From IMG/VR virus record IMGVR_UViG_3300035703_000230, positions 1-36,789 of that record: a stretch of 36,789 bases of DNA. One strand, given 5' to 3'. Source of the DNA: a virus. Positions 8,024 to 16,688 of the stretch are shown here, piece after piece. Every line of letters begins with the position of its first letter. Positions within the stretch are counted from its first letter, which is position 1. The notes below the pieces were generated by a model. It had not been told where the DNA came from. It did no database searches and saw nothing but the letters and a program-made list of their open reading frames with translations. The position numbers were made by a program, and so were the translations under genes.

Positions 8024-8702
8024 GTTGCTCACCCGCGCGGGTGACATTCTGCAGGACACGACGAATGTGCGCTGGACGCAAGCAGAGTTGCTCCGTTATT
8101 TGAATGACGGACGGCGCGAGCTTGCGATTCATCGCCCGGACATCTACTCCTCGACCAGCACGTTGACCTTGGTTGCGGGCTCGAAGCAGACCATCCCCTC
8201 GGATGGCAACCGCTTCCTCGACGCCGTACGCAACATCTCCGCCGCTGATGCGGTGGGTCGTTCCGTGCGCATTGTTGAGCGCGAGATCCTCGACGCCCAG
8301 CGCCCGGATTGGCACACGGAGACTGCCTCGACGAACTTGAAGCACTTCATGTTCGATGAGCGCAGCCCGAAGACGTTCTACGTCTATCCGCCTGCCACTG
8401 CCGGTCACAAGCTGGAGATCGTCTACTCGAAGTCTCCGGTCGACATCACTGACCAACAGCTGTCCTCGACGACTGTTCTTGAGAGCGAGGACATCTACGC
8501 GGGCGTGTTGCTTGATTACGTTCTGTACCGCGCGTTCAGCAAGGACGCCGAGTACGCCGGGAACGTCCAGCGCGCCGCCATGCACTACCAGATGTTTGCC
8601 AATTCATTGGGCATCGGTAACCGCAAGCGCATCGCGACCTCGCCGAACGTGGCGAACATGGACGGAACGCCGCCGAAGTCCGCGAACCTTGAGGTGGCGT
8701 AA
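8004..8702 (+). CDS. Head-tail connector/adaptor protein
   Basis: A 232-residue protein that starts with a helix pattern of phage adaptors (ELLTRAGDILQDTTNVRWTQ, AELLRYLNDGRRELA). It continues with a beta-rich middle (TLVAGSKQTIPSDG; FMFDERSPKTFYVYPPA; LEIVYSKSPVDI) and ends in helices (ESEDIYAGVLLDYVLYRAFS). This arrangement is shared by the DUF6682-type/P22 gp4-like adaptors that dock under the portal and join the tail to the head. GGAG at 7994-7997 is six bases upstream of the ATG. The gene order after the coat gene supports the role. Confidence 0.8.
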   Translation: MAQTPNELLTRAGDILQDTTNVRWTQAELLRYLNDGRRELAIHRPDIYSSTSTLTLVAGSKQTIPSDGNRFLDAVRNISAADAVGRSVRIVEREILDAQRPDWHTETASTNLKHFMFDERSPKTFYVYPPATAGHKLEIVYSKSPVDITDQQLSSTTVLESEDIYAGVLLDYVLYRAFSKDAEYAGNVQRAAMHYQMFANSLGIGNRKRIATSPNVANMDGTPPKSANLEVA

Positions 8703-9352
8703 TGGCGACGCTCAGCGACTTCTATCAGTACGTCATCCCCGAAGTACCGGGATGCCCAGAGGTGACCGCAGACGTAGCAATCCGTGCGGCACTTATCGAG
8801 TTCTGTGAGAAGACGCTGGTCATTCAGCGCGACCTTGACCCAGTCACCGTGGTGAAGGGGATTACCGACTACGACATCGACCCGCCAGCTAGTCAGCTGG
8901 TCAGCAGGTTGATGCGCGTTTGGTACAAGGATGTCGAGCTGACGCCGACTGCGCCGGACAACGTCCACAACGCCGAGGTCTACAACACGCTGTTCACGGG
9001 CGCCGACAAAGAGCGCTCTGACCCACGCATGTTTATCCAGAAGGATGAGCGGACGTTCTCGATCTACCCGATCCCTAAAGACACGGTTGCCAACGGGCTT
9101 ACCATACGCGCCGCCCTAAAACCTACCCGAAATGCGGAAACCATCGAGGACGTCCTGTTCGAGGACTACGCCGAGACGGTCGCCCATGGGGCGAAATACC
9201 GATTACTCAGCATGGCGAGTAAGCCGTGGACTAATGGTCCGGCGGCTAGCCTTGCACTTGCTGCGTTCAATAGCGGCATCAACGTCGCTCGCCAGCGCGC
9301 TTCCCGTGGACACACGCGCGCGGACCTGCGTGTCCGCCTGACAGGAGTCTGA
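8702..9352 (+). CDS. Putative neck/tail connector protein
   Basis: A 216-residue protein starting with MATLSDFYQYVIPEVPGCPE, with a helical segment (VAIRAALIEFCEKTLVIQRD) and beta-rich parts (SRLMRVWYKDVELTPTAP; RTFSIYPIPKDTVANGLTIR). It ends in an alpha-helical region and a basic terminus (ARQRASRGHTRADLRVRL). It overlaps the adaptor stop (TAATG). In several podovirus-like phages a protein with this start and layout follows the adaptor and is part of the tail hub or neck. The exact role is inferred from position. Confidence 0.7.
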   Translation: MATLSDFYQYVIPEVPGCPEVTADVAIRAALIEFCEKTLVIQRDLDPVTVVKGITDYDIDPPASQLVSRLMRVWYKDVELTPTAPDNVHNAEVYNTLFTGADKERSDPRMFIQKDERTFSIYPIPKDTVANGLTIRAALKPTRNAETIEDVLFEDYAETVAHGAKYRLLSMASKPWTNGPAASLALAAFNSGINVARQRASRGHTRADLRVRLTGV

Positions 9353-9353
9353 G

Positions 9354-9692
9354 ATGGCAGAGAAGATTAAGCTCGTACAGGGCGACACCCGCCCTCAGGT
9401 GCGTGTCACACTGACCGACGAGAACACCGGAGACGTCATTGACCTCACCGGCGCTACGGTCACGCTTCACTTCCGCGAGGTGGGCGGCACGGCGCCGCTC
9501 TTCTCCCGTCAGGGGATTGTGAACCCCGAGGAAGCCACGCTCGGCAAGGCTGTCATTGCATGGCAGTCGGGCGACCTGAACGTCGATGCCGGCGAATACG
9601 AGGGCGAGATCGAGGTCTACTGGGCAGCCACTGGCGCCCGCCAGACCGTGTACGACCTGCTCAAGTTCCGCGTCCGTGAGGACATCGGGTGA
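9354..9692 (+). CDS. Ig-like beta-sandwich protein (BppU N-terminal-like)
   Basis: A 112-residue protein consisting of one beta-sandwich: KLVQGDTRPQVRVTLTDENT, VIDLTGATVTLHFREVGGTA, GKAVIAWQSGDLNVDAGEYE and a closing VYDLLKFRVRED strand. The DLTGATV motif after a strand and the D-x-G-x-Y/YE turn are typical of the N-terminal domain of phage baseplate upper proteins (BppU_N) and related tail Ig-like domains. It would act as a structural connector in the tail tip. AGGAG at 9343-9347 precedes the ATG. The last four bases overlap the next gene (GTGA). Confidence 0.75.
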   Translation: MAEKIKLVQGDTRPQVRVTLTDENTGDVIDLTGATVTLHFREVGGTAPLFSRQGIVNPEEATLGKAVIAWQSGDLNVDAGEYEGEIEVYWAATGARQTVYDLLKFRVREDIG

Positions 9693-11128
9693 AACTGACG
9701 GCTGCGTGGACGGCGCTCAAGAGCGCTATCACCGCCTCGACGATCAGCGCGACCACCTCTGCCGGCGCCCTTGCCGCTGCCTTTCAAGCCTCAGCCCTCA
9801 AGCTGGTCTACGAGATCGGGCTTTTCCTAATTCTCATAGAGCGTGACGAGACGGTCTCGGCACAGGACACCCTGCGGCAGGACCTCGCCAAGAAGCTCGC
9901 TGATGCCCTCGGGGCGATCGATCGCTACGTCGCCCAGTTCGACAAGAGCTCCACGGACGCCGCCAGCGTCTCGGACGACCAGATTCTGGCGCTCCAGAAG
10001 GCATTAGGGGAGGGCGTGACAGCGACCGAGACTCGGGCGTACTTATTCGCCAAGGCGCTGCAGGACAATCCTGTGCTGTCTGACGCGCTGTTTAACAGTG
10101 TCGCCAAGCTGCTGACGGACGCCGGCACGGTCACCGAGGACGCCACGGTACACCTGACCAAGAATCTCGCCGACGCCGCCCAGTTGCTGGACGAGGCTCA
10201 TGCGCAGTTCGCCAAGAACGTAGCGGACATCGCAGTCACCGCCGACTTCGCTTACCGGGATATCAGCAAGCCGCTGTTTGATGGCGTAGGCGTAACGGAC
10301 GACGTCGATGGCGCAGCCACGATCGAGGACGACCAAGAGGTCTTCTTCTTCAAGACGACTAGCAACGCCGCCGGGGTAGGGGATGTCTTCTACCGGCAGG
10401 TCAACTACGTACGGTATTTTGATGACGTCGGCGGGGTCTCCGAAGCCCATACGAAGGGGGTTGAGAAGACCCTCGCAGACACTGCACAGCTGTTCGATAG
10501 TCTGTTCACGGCGTTCGAGAAGCCCTTGGCAGACAACGGGCTTGCCATCGAACAGGCTGCGAAGTCCCTTCAGAAATCGGCGGCGGATCTCGCTGCCATT
10601 ACTGACGAGCAGAACCGAAGCTTTGGTAAGGCGCTGACAGACGAATCAGCCCTGTCGGAAGACAGCGTGTTCGACTTCAGCAAGTCTCTGGCGGACGGCT
10701 CCGGGGCGGCAGACGCCATCGAGTCGGCGTTCAGCAAAGTCCGCGAGGACGCTGCAGCACTGGCAGACGCAGTGGCAGTGGCGGCAGACAAGTCAGCCGC
10801 AGACGCCGCCCAGCTCGCCGATGCGCTGTACTCGTCGTTCATTAAGGCACCGTCAGATGCGGTGCAACTTACAGACACCATCCTGCTGACCATCACGTAC
10901 CTCCGCTACCCGGAGGACACGGCTGCGGTCGCGGAACTGATCAGCAAAGCACTTGCAAAAATCCCGTCTGACGCTGCCACGGTTTCGGATGCTTCGTTTA
11001 GAGCACCGAATCTTGGCAAGTCGGATTCTGTGGGCGTGGGCAGTTCGGGAACACTGCGCTCACAAGGGTACTGCGACTTCTCGTATTTCGCAGAGGATTA
11101 CGTCGGTAGTTCTCGTTCATTCACTTGA
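9689..11128 (+). CDS. Repeat-built virion/tail protein: sixteen 18-residue repeats
   Basis: A 479-residue protein with a GTG start inside the previous stop (GTGA) and GAGGA a few bases upstream. Residues 66-209 and 258-401 each hold eight consecutive 18-residue repeats without spacing errors, with consensus F/L-x-K-x-L-x-D-x-x-x-L/V-x-D followed by five residues. Each block is followed by a related cap: VNYVRYFDDVGGVSEAHTKG and ITYLRYPEDTAAVAELISKA. The C-terminus (FSYFAEDYVGSSRSFT) matches the YFAEDYVG ending often seen in phage fibre-region proteins. A hydrophobic segment (LKLVYEIGLFLILIERD) is at about 38-53. The gene lies between tail connector genes and the fibre, so a tail spike/fibre shaft is the best guess. 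No enzyme domain is seen. Confidence 0.85.
   Translation: MKLTAAWTALKSAITASTISATTSAGALAAAFQASALKLVYEIGLFLILIERDETVSAQDTLRQDLAKKLADALGAIDRYVAQFDKSSTDAASVSDDQILALQKALGEGVTATETRAYLFAKALQDNPVLSDALFNSVAKLLTDAGTVTEDATVHLTKNLADAAQLLDEAHAQFAKNVADIAVTADFAYRDISKPLFDGVGVTDDVDGAATIEDDQEVFFFKTTSNAAGVGDVFYRQVNYVRYFDDVGGVSEAHTKGVEKTLADTAQLFDSLFTAFEKPLADNGLAIEQAAKSLQKSAADLAAITDEQNRSFGKALTDESALSEDSVFDFSKSLADGSGAADAIESAFSKVREDAAALADAVAVAADKSAADAAQLADALYSSFIKAPSDAVQLTDTILLTITYLRYPEDTAAVAELISKALAKIPSDAATVSDASFRAPNLGKSDSVGVGSSGTLRSQGYCDFSYFAEDYVGSSRSFT
9884..10315 (+). repeat. First block: eight in-frame 54-bp (18-codon) repeats
   Basis: This block encodes residues 66-209 of the repeat protein. The unit length is exactly 54 bp in all eight copies, but the DNA and protein sequences have diverged, with only the K, L and D positions well kept. 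Examples are FAKALQDNPVLSDALFNS and LTKNLADAAQLLDEAHAQ. Confidence 0.85.
10460..10891 (+). repeat. Second block: eight in-frame 54-bp (18-codon) repeats
   Basis: This block encodes residues 258-401. Examples are FEKPLADNGLAIEQAAKS, FGKALTDESALSEDSVFD and FSKSLADGSGAADAIESA. The period is again exactly 54 bp in eight copies. The two blocks have the same number of units and similar caps, which suggests duplication of a larger cassette. Confidence 0.85.
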
Positions 11129-11142
11129 TGTGAGGATCTTAG

Positions 11143-11604
11143 ATGAACAGTCTTGAAAACCTGAAGGTTAAGGGTCGCCTGAGCATTGTTCTGCGCGACA
11201 AGGACGGTAACGTCAAGGACGAGCGAGACGTCGACAACCTCGTCGTCAACGCCGGTCTGGCGTACATCATCAGCCGTATGGTTGGCACCTCGAAGTCGGT
11301 CATGTCGCACATGGCGCTCGGCTCGGGCACGACTGCCGCGGCTGCTGGTCAGACCGATCTCGTCAGCTTGCTCGGTTCGCGTGAAGCGCTCGACACGACG
11401 ACGATCGCCGGCACGAACAACGAGAAGGTGGTGTACGTCGCTTCGTTCGAAGCCGGTGATGCGACCGGTGCCGTGACCGAGGCGGGCATCTTCAATGACT
11501 CGTCTGCGGGCGACATGCTCTGCCGCACTGTGTTCCCGGTGGTGAACAAGGCTGCGGACGATGCGCTGACGGTGACGTGGACGATCACGCTCTCTGCAGT
11601 GTGA
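11143..11604 (+). CDS. Phage structural protein, fibre-associated (153 aa)
   Basis: A 153-residue, beta-rich protein: LKVKGRLSIVLRDKDGNVKD, NLVVNAGLAYIISRMVG, MALGSGTTAAAAGQTDLVSL, then VVYVASFEAGDATGAVTEAG and the ending DDALTVTWTITLSAV. The pattern of an early D-x-x-N-x-V-x-N-A-G, then M-x-x-G-x-G-T-T, then an E-A-G-I-F strand is common in small virion proteins encoded beside fibres, probably baseplate or fibre-connector proteins. GAGG at 11132-11135 is the ribosome binding site. A hairpin follows seven bases after the stop. Confidence 0.8.
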   Translation: MNSLENLKVKGRLSIVLRDKDGNVKDERDVDNLVVNAGLAYIISRMVGTSKSVMSHMALGSGTTAAAAGQTDLVSLLGSREALDTTTIAGTNNEKVVYVASFEAGDATGAVTEAGIFNDSSAGDMLCRTVFPVVNKAADDALTVTWTITLSAV

Positions 11605-11610
11605 TTTGGC

Positions 11611-11629
11611 GGGCGTGAGACCCACGCCC
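11611..11629 (+). terminator. Probable intrinsic terminator before the tail fibre gene
   Basis: GGGCGTG (11611-11617) and CACGCCC (11623-11629) form a perfect 7-bp GC-rich stem with a five-base AGACC loop. It lies seven bases after the stop at 11604 in a 58-bp gap. The tail is only TTCCACTCC, so termination may be partial. Confidence 0.5.
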
Positions 11630-11662
11630 TTCCACTCCGTTACTAGCCGTTAGGGAACAAGC

Positions 11663-14600
11663 ATGGCAAGCATTACGACTCGTACCGGCAAAGGATCGCC
11701 GCTAACCAACGCTGAAGTCGACAGCAACTTCACAGAGCTCAACACAGAGCTTGGACTCAAAGAAGTTGCTGCGAACAAGGGCGTGGCTGGCGGATACGCT
11801 TCTCTCGATAGCAGCGGGAAAGTACCGTCTGCTCAGTTGCCGTCCTACGTCGACGACGTGGTCGAGGGTGCGAACCTTGCTGCGTTCCCCGGCTCCGGTG
11901 AGACCGGAAAGATCTACGTTGCGCTCGACACCAACAAGACCTACCGATGGTCTGGCTCAGCGTACGTAGAGATTTCAGCTTCCCCGGGCAGCACGGATGC
12001 AGTGACGGAAGGCAGCACGAATCTGTACTTCACGAACACGCGCACTCGCGCAGCGCTCAGTGCGTCAGGCTCGCTGTCGTACAACAGCACGACTGGCGTG
12101 TTCTCGTACACGCAGCCGACCAATGTCAGTGCGTTTACGAACGACAGCGGGTACATCACCAGCTCGGCGCTTTCTCCGTACCTGACGAGCTCCACGGCAG
12201 CAAGCACGTACCAGACGACGCTTGTCTCCGGCACGTCTATTAAGACGGTGAACGGACAGTCGGTTCTCGGCTCTGGGAATATCCAGATCGACGGCGGTGT
12301 GACGAGCTTTAACACGCGCACTGGGGCAGTCACGCTTTCGTCTGGCGATGTGACGACCGCGCTCGGCTATACGCCGTACAACAGCTCGAACCCAAGCGGG
12401 TACATCACAAGCTCATCTTTGAGCAGCTATCTGTCGCTGACTGGCGGCACAATGAGTGGCGGTATAACAGGAATAGCGCCATCCGTTCAAAGCGCAATCA
12501 CGGGTGTTGTTGCTGGCAATGCAGCGTTCCGAACGAGCGAGACCAATGTCGGCACGACTGCTGGGTACATCCCGGCGATTGGACAGACGAGCGTATACAC
12601 GAGTGGATATCGCTCGCACATGGTTCTCGGCTCGTACCGAACTGCTAGTGGTTGGGGCGGCGGTCCTTTTCTTGCTTGGGGCGGAAGTGACAGCAACGCG
12701 ACCGAGGCATGGGTATTCAATACTGGTGGTAGCATCACGCATACCGGTGGACGAACATTCTTAGATAGCAGTAACTACAGCAGCTACGCCCTGCCATTGA
12801 GCGGCGGGACAATCACCGGAACAGCTCTGCAAGTAGGTACAGCATTTGCCTACGATAACCCCGGTGGTTGGAACGCCAACATCGTTGCGGCGGGGTCGAC
12901 GCACGCAAGATTTCGCTTGCGAGCCACCTCGTTTTCGGGGAGCGGTGATCGTGAAACGTATCTTTGGCTTGATAACTCAGTCAGCCCTGCAACTGGTCTG
13001 TACTCAAATGCAAGCACGTTCAATTTTAACGGCAGTATCGGCACGGTTCAGGTTGCCGGGAATACAGTTCTCCACGCCGGGAACTACACGTCCTACTCGC
13101 CTTCGCTGACTGGTAGTGGTGCGTCTGGTACGTGGGGCATCAGCATTACGGGGTATGCGAATTCTCTCAACAACTATTACACCGCAGACGATTGGCTGCG
13201 AGCTGTCGGGGACGCCTATCAGTTCAAGATTTACGGAAACACACGCTCTGTCATATTCCGTACAGACGGTGTAAGCAATCCTTACGGCGGCGGAGCAGAT
13301 TACGCATTTAACTGGTTTTACGGCGGCGGAGCTGCTGGCAACCGGATAATGCTTCTGCAAACAGACGGAAATTTGTGGACTAACGCATATGGCTGGCTAC
13401 ACGACGGATTTGTCCGCACTACAAACAACTCAAGCCTGAACAGCGACAGCCGCAACAGCCGCGGCGTAACCCGTTTGTATCGCCGCGATGACAACAGCGA
13501 CTATAGCGTTCAGACGTACTGGACTGGTTCACGCTGGTACTTGGCTGGGTATGCCGGGGACGGATTTCATGCTGGATGTGAGGTTGAATACGCCGCTAGC
13601 GCAGGCACCGCATCTACCGCTAACAGTATCGACGGCTGGGGTTTTGTAAATACCGGATCGAACACTAGCGTAAATGCAGACAATATCGATAGTAACGGCA
13701 TCTCGTACTACACCGCTGGTGTTCCGAATTTCTCTGGCAACTCTACAGACGGTGCTTTGTACTCTCAAGCGTATAGCGGCTCATGGCAGCACCAGATAGC
13801 TGGTGATTACCGCTCAGGGCAGATCGCGCTGCGTGGAAAAAATAGTGGTACGTGGCAGGCGTGGAGAACCGTCCTCGACAGCGGAAACTACAGCAGCTAC
13901 GCACTCCCGCTGAGCGGCGGCACGATGAGCGGTCCAATTCGCCGCTCGGCTCATGCGCAGGGATTCCTTGAAGGGTCGTACAATAATGTCGGCGGAAACG
14001 CCTCGAACACGAACCCAATCTACACAATCGGGTCCGCATACAATCCGACCGACAGCTCGCTTGCCAATATGTATGGCATCGGTTTCTCTCACCCGAATCT
14101 GTGGGGCGGCGGCAACAGGACCGATGACTGGGGTCTGTACGTCGTAGCCGCTGGCACGGTGATGGCGACGATCGGCGCTGGGTCGAGAACGGCGTGGTTT
14201 GCAAACCAAGTCTTTGCTGACGGAAGTTTCAGGTCGCCGATTTTCTATGACAGCAACAACACTGCGTACTACACAGACCCAGCCAGTACGTCCCGCGTAA
14301 ATGAAGTCCAGTCGGATCGCACGTACGGGTTCACGGACATCCGCTCGCCGATTTATTACGACTACAACAACACCGGCTACTACGTAGACCCGGCTGCCAC
14401 AACTTCTCTCAGAACTGTCGGTGATTGGAGAGCTGATAGCTCGGGATGGACTGGCGAGTTTGCGGGAAAAATTCAGTACCACAGCAGTAACTGGTACTTC
14501 CAGTACGCTGGCAGCGCGCTTTTTAGAAACTCTGGCGGGTCAAACGTCACAAGCATTGACTCAGCAGGAAACCTAACCGCGAGCGGAAATATCCGTTCTG

Positions 14601-15634
14601 GCGGGAATGTCTTTACCGACGCAAATTATGGTTACGGACTGGTTGGTGTATATACATCAACTCGGTATCAGGGCGTGTTCGCCATGGGCGACTCGTACAA
14701 GCTCCCTGCTGACGGTTCAGGCACTGGTTCGCTATACGGAATCGCGTGGTCGCATCCGAACGCGGGCGGCATAGCTGGGAACCTGAACACGCACGGCGCG
14801 CTGATCATGGAGAACGGCACGTTCTTGGCGGCATTGTCAGGCTCAATCAGAAGTCGTGACGACATGCGTACGCCGATTTTCTATGACAACAACAACACCG
14901 GTTACTACCTGAACCCAGATGGTGGAAGCTACTTATACAGCCTGACCTTGGCTGGCGGGGCGTACTTCCGACCTTCGACTTGGATTCAGATGGATGGGTC
15001 ATACGGAATGTATTGGCCCAATCACTATGGTGTGCATTTTTATCCGAACGCTAGCTCCACGTACACGCAGCTGCAAATAGACGGTAGCAAAAATTCGTAC
15101 AGCGGCATGTACATCTCCCACAGCGCCGTAAACGGGATGATGTACGACTCCGGCGGTAACGGCGGCGTATATCGCGAGGCGAATGGGCGCTGGTACTTTT
15201 ATTACCTTGTCGGTAATAACTGTATGGGTATCAACACCTCGACAACCTCGTCCTCGTATGGGCTTTACGTATCGGGCGGTGTCTATTCGACTGGCAACGT
15301 GGTCGCGTACTCGGACGCTCGACGCAAGACGAACGTTGTCACCGTTGGTGGCGCGCTTGACAAGGTGGCACAGCTGCGAGGCGTGTACTACACCCGCATT
15401 CCCGGCGAGGAAGACGAAAAGACAGACCCGAATCGCCGCGAGATTGGCGTGATCGCGCAGGAGGTCAACGAGATCCTGCCCGAGGTCGTCACGTATGCAG
15501 CGGACATCGACGAGTACGGTGTGCAGTACGGCAACTTTGCCGGTCTGTTCATTGAGGCGATCAAGGAATTGAAGTCACAGGTGGCTACGCTGAGCGCGGA
15601 AGTCGCTGAGCTTCGAGGGAGGTCAGTGCATTGA
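11663..15634 (+). CDS. Tail fibre/spike with C-terminal S74 intramolecular chaperone
   Basis: A 1323-residue receptor-binding fibre. The N-terminus (MASITTRTGKGSPLTNAEVD then SNFTELNTELGLKE) is a common fibre head. The shaft has repeated elements: YALPLSGGTITG-type motifs (three or more), TSSxLSxYLTS strands, and three FYDSNNTAYYTDPA-like modules near residues 862-882, 892-912 and 1070-1090, all typical of trimeric beta-helical fibres. The C-terminal 107 residues are the endosialidase-type chaperone (Peptidase S74). SDARRK gives the Ser1217/Lys1222 pair expected for self-cleavage just before S1217, followed by GVIAQEVNEILPEVV and a terminal coiled coil. The chaperone trimerises the fibre and is then shed. 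The gene has lower GC in the shaft than its neighbours, suggesting exchange of host-range modules. Confidence 0.93.
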   Translation: MASITTRTGKGSPLTNAEVDSNFTELNTELGLKEVAANKGVAGGYASLDSSGKVPSAQLPSYVDDVVEGANLAAFPGSGETGKIYVALDTNKTYRWSGSAYVEISASPGSTDAVTEGSTNLYFTNTRTRAALSASGSLSYNSTTGVFSYTQPTNVSAFTNDSGYITSSALSPYLTSSTAASTYQTTLVSGTSIKTVNGQSVLGSGNIQIDGGVTSFNTRTGAVTLSSGDVTTALGYTPYNSSNPSGYITSSSLSSYLSLTGGTMSGGITGIAPSVQSAITGVVAGNAAFRTSETNVGTTAGYIPAIGQTSVYTSGYRSHMVLGSYRTASGWGGGPFLAWGGSDSNATEAWVFNTGGSITHTGGRTFLDSSNYSSYALPLSGGTITGTALQVGTAFAYDNPGGWNANIVAAGSTHARFRLRATSFSGSGDRETYLWLDNSVSPATGLYSNASTFNFNGSIGTVQVAGNTVLHAGNYTSYSPSLTGSGASGTWGISITGYANSLNNYYTADDWLRAVGDAYQFKIYGNTRSVIFRTDGVSNPYGGGADYAFNWFYGGGAAGNRIMLLQTDGNLWTNAYGWLHDGFVRTTNNSSLNSDSRNSRGVTRLYRRDDNSDYSVQTYWTGSRWYLAGYAGDGFHAGCEVEYAASAGTASTANSIDGWGFVNTGSNTSVNADNIDSNGISYYTAGVPNFSGNSTDGALYSQAYSGSWQHQIAGDYRSGQIALRGKNSGTWQAWRTVLDSGNYSSYALPLSGGTMSGPIRRSAHAQGFLEGSYNNVGGNASNTNPIYTIGSAYNPTDSSLANMYGIGFSHPNLWGGGNRTDDWGLYVVAAGTVMATIGAGSRTAWFANQVFADGSFRSPIFYDSNNTAYYTDPASTSRVNEVQSDRTYGFTDIRSPIYYDYNNTGYYVDPAATTSLRTVGDWRADSSGWTGEFAGKIQYHSSNWYFQYAGSALFRNSGGSNVTSIDSAGNLTASGNIRSGGNVFTDANYGYGLVGVYTSTRYQGVFAMGDSYKLPADGSGTGSLYGIAWSHPNAGGIAGNLNTHGALIMENGTFLAALSGSIRSRDDMRTPIFYDNNNTGYYLNPDGGSYLYSLTLAGGAYFRPSTWIQMDGSYGMYWPNHYGVHFYPNASSTYTQLQIDGSKNSYSGMYISHSAVNGMMYDSGGNGGVYREANGRWYFYYLVGNNCMGINTSTTSSSYGLYVSGGVYSTGNVVAYSDARRKTNVVTVGGALDKVAQLRGVYYTRIPGEEDEKTDPNRREIGVIAQEVNEILPEVVTYAADIDEYGVQYGNFAGLFIEAIKELKSQVATLSAEVAELRGRSVH

Positions 15635-15981
15635 GCATCTCGTACCACTTTGCAATTAGGCAGACGAACCAGACGAATGTCGGGTCACTGTCAGGCGTGG
15701 TGACGCACATCCACTTTGACTACGTCGGCACAAGCCCAAGTGGGCGCGTGGTGAGCTGTCAGGGCGTCGTGCCGTTCACAGTCGCCGACAGGACAATCGA
15801 CACGGCTGAGGGAGAGAAGGTTATTAAGGGTGACCTCGATCCGAATAGCTTTATCCCTGCGCCAGAGGTGACAGAGGCGGTTCTGCTGTCGTGGCTCGAA
15901 GAGCGAGTCCCGGCTGCCACGATTCAGCTTTTTCAGAAACACATATCCGAGCGCATTGCGCAGATGGAGGAAGTTCAGTGA
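15631..15981 (+). CDS. Fibre-adjacent small protein, paralogue 1 of 3
   Basis: A 116-residue protein with a TTG start (15631) that overlaps the fibre stop; the strong GGGAGG at 15617-15622 supports that start. It opens MSISYHFAIRQ, has VVTHIHFDYVGTSPSGRVVS and ends with FIPAPEVTEAVLLSWLEERV and IQLFQKHISERIAQMEE. It shares its layout with the next two genes: M-S/A-x-S/T-Y-x-aromatic start, a beta core, a F-x-P-x-x-x-L/V-T-E-x-V-L-x-W-I/L segment, and a final amphipathic helix. The role is unknown; a fibre assembly chaperone or fibre-attached protein is a reasonable guess from position. Confidence 0.8.
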   Translation: MSISYHFAIRQTNQTNVGSLSGVVTHIHFDYVGTSPSGRVVSCQGVVPFTVADRTIDTAEGEKVIKGDLDPNSFIPAPEVTEAVLLSWLEERVPAATIQLFQKHISERIAQMEEVQ

Positions 15982-16352
15982 GCATGACTTACACGTGGAA
16001 AGTGACCGGCATCAAGGTGCGAGACGAGGTGAACGCGCAGGGCGTGACCTTGCCTCAGGCTGTATGCCAGACGTACTGGGTGAAGACTGGTGTGGATGCG
16101 AACGGCAACGAAGGCTCCTTCGCGGGAGCGACCCCGTTCACCGCGCAGACCGTACCGGCGGATCAGTTCGTGCCTTTCGACCAGCTGACCGAGGAGGTTG
16201 TCCTTAACTGGATTAAGGCTGTTGTCGTCGGTCACTACGAACAGCACGTGAACAATGCGATTGCAGAGAGCATTCGCATCAAGACGGTGACCGAGCCTGC
16301 TTTGCCGTGGGCGCCGCCTCCGAGTGAGCCCGCCACGCCGCCTGCCGCTTAA
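15978..16352 (+). CDS. Fibre-adjacent small protein, paralogue 2 of 3
   Basis: A 124-residue protein. I chose GTG 15978 because it overlaps the previous stop (GTGA), lies seven bases after GGAGG at 15966-15970, and gives MSMTYTW, matching MSISYHF of the neighbour; ATG 15984 is the alternative. It contains VTGIKVRDEVNAQGVTLPQA and an acidic G-rich loop with NGNEGSFAGATPFTAQTVPA. The paralogue signature FVPFDQLTEEVVLNWIKAVV and a helix with HYEQHVNNAIAESI follow, and a Pro-rich end starts LPWAPPPSEP. This is the best conserved-looking member of the trio and resembles small proteins found after fibre genes in T7-like phages. Function unknown. Confidence 0.82.
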   Translation: MSMTYTWKVTGIKVRDEVNAQGVTLPQAVCQTYWVKTGVDANGNEGSFAGATPFTAQTVPADQFVPFDQLTEEVVLNWIKAVVVGHYEQHVNNAIAESIRIKTVTEPALPWAPPPSEPATPPAA

Positions 16353-16364
16353 TCGGAGCTGCGC

Positions 16365-16685
16365 ATGGCTGTCACATACACGTACGCCATCAACGGGCTG
16401 CGCGTCGCCTCACAGGGCGCGCTGTCCGATGTCGTGCGCGAGATCGATGTGAACGTATGGGGCGCTGATGGCGTCGTGGAGTTCCACCTGCCTGTCCTCG
16501 TCCGGCTGCCCGATGCGATCCCGGGCGCTTTTACACCGTATGAGTCGCTGTCGCGCGAGCAGGTGGTCGCGTGGATCGACGAAAGCCGGTCAACGACTCA
16601 CGCGAAAGGTCATATCGCCAACGTGATTGCCCGGATGATCGAGGAGGCTGCAATGCAGACCAAGCCAATCCCGTGGGCGCAGTAA
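16365..16685 (+). CDS. Fibre-adjacent small protein, paralogue 3 of 3
   Basis: A 106-residue protein beginning MAVTYTYAINGLRVASQGAL, with SDVVREIDVNVWGADGVVEF, the shared segment FTPYESLSREQVVAWIDESR, a last helix GHIANVIARMIEEA and a terminal KPIPWAQ that corresponds to PALPWAP in paralogue 2. CGGAG at 16354-16358 precedes the ATG. Three related genes side by side imply tandem duplication and divergence, perhaps each serving a different fibre or tip protein. Confidence 0.8.
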   Translation: MAVTYTYAINGLRVASQGALSDVVREIDVNVWGADGVVEFHLPVLVRLPDAIPGAFTPYESLSREQVVAWIDESRSTTHAKGHIANVIARMIEEAAMQTKPIPWAQ

Positions 16686-16688
16686 GCC

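Noticed and set aside
9689-11128. Tape measure protein interpretation of the 479-residue repeat protein
   Set aside because: It is too short, has one modest hydrophobic segment, is not preceded by tail tube or tail-assembly frameshift genes, and ends in the YFAEDYVG motif of fibre-region proteins.
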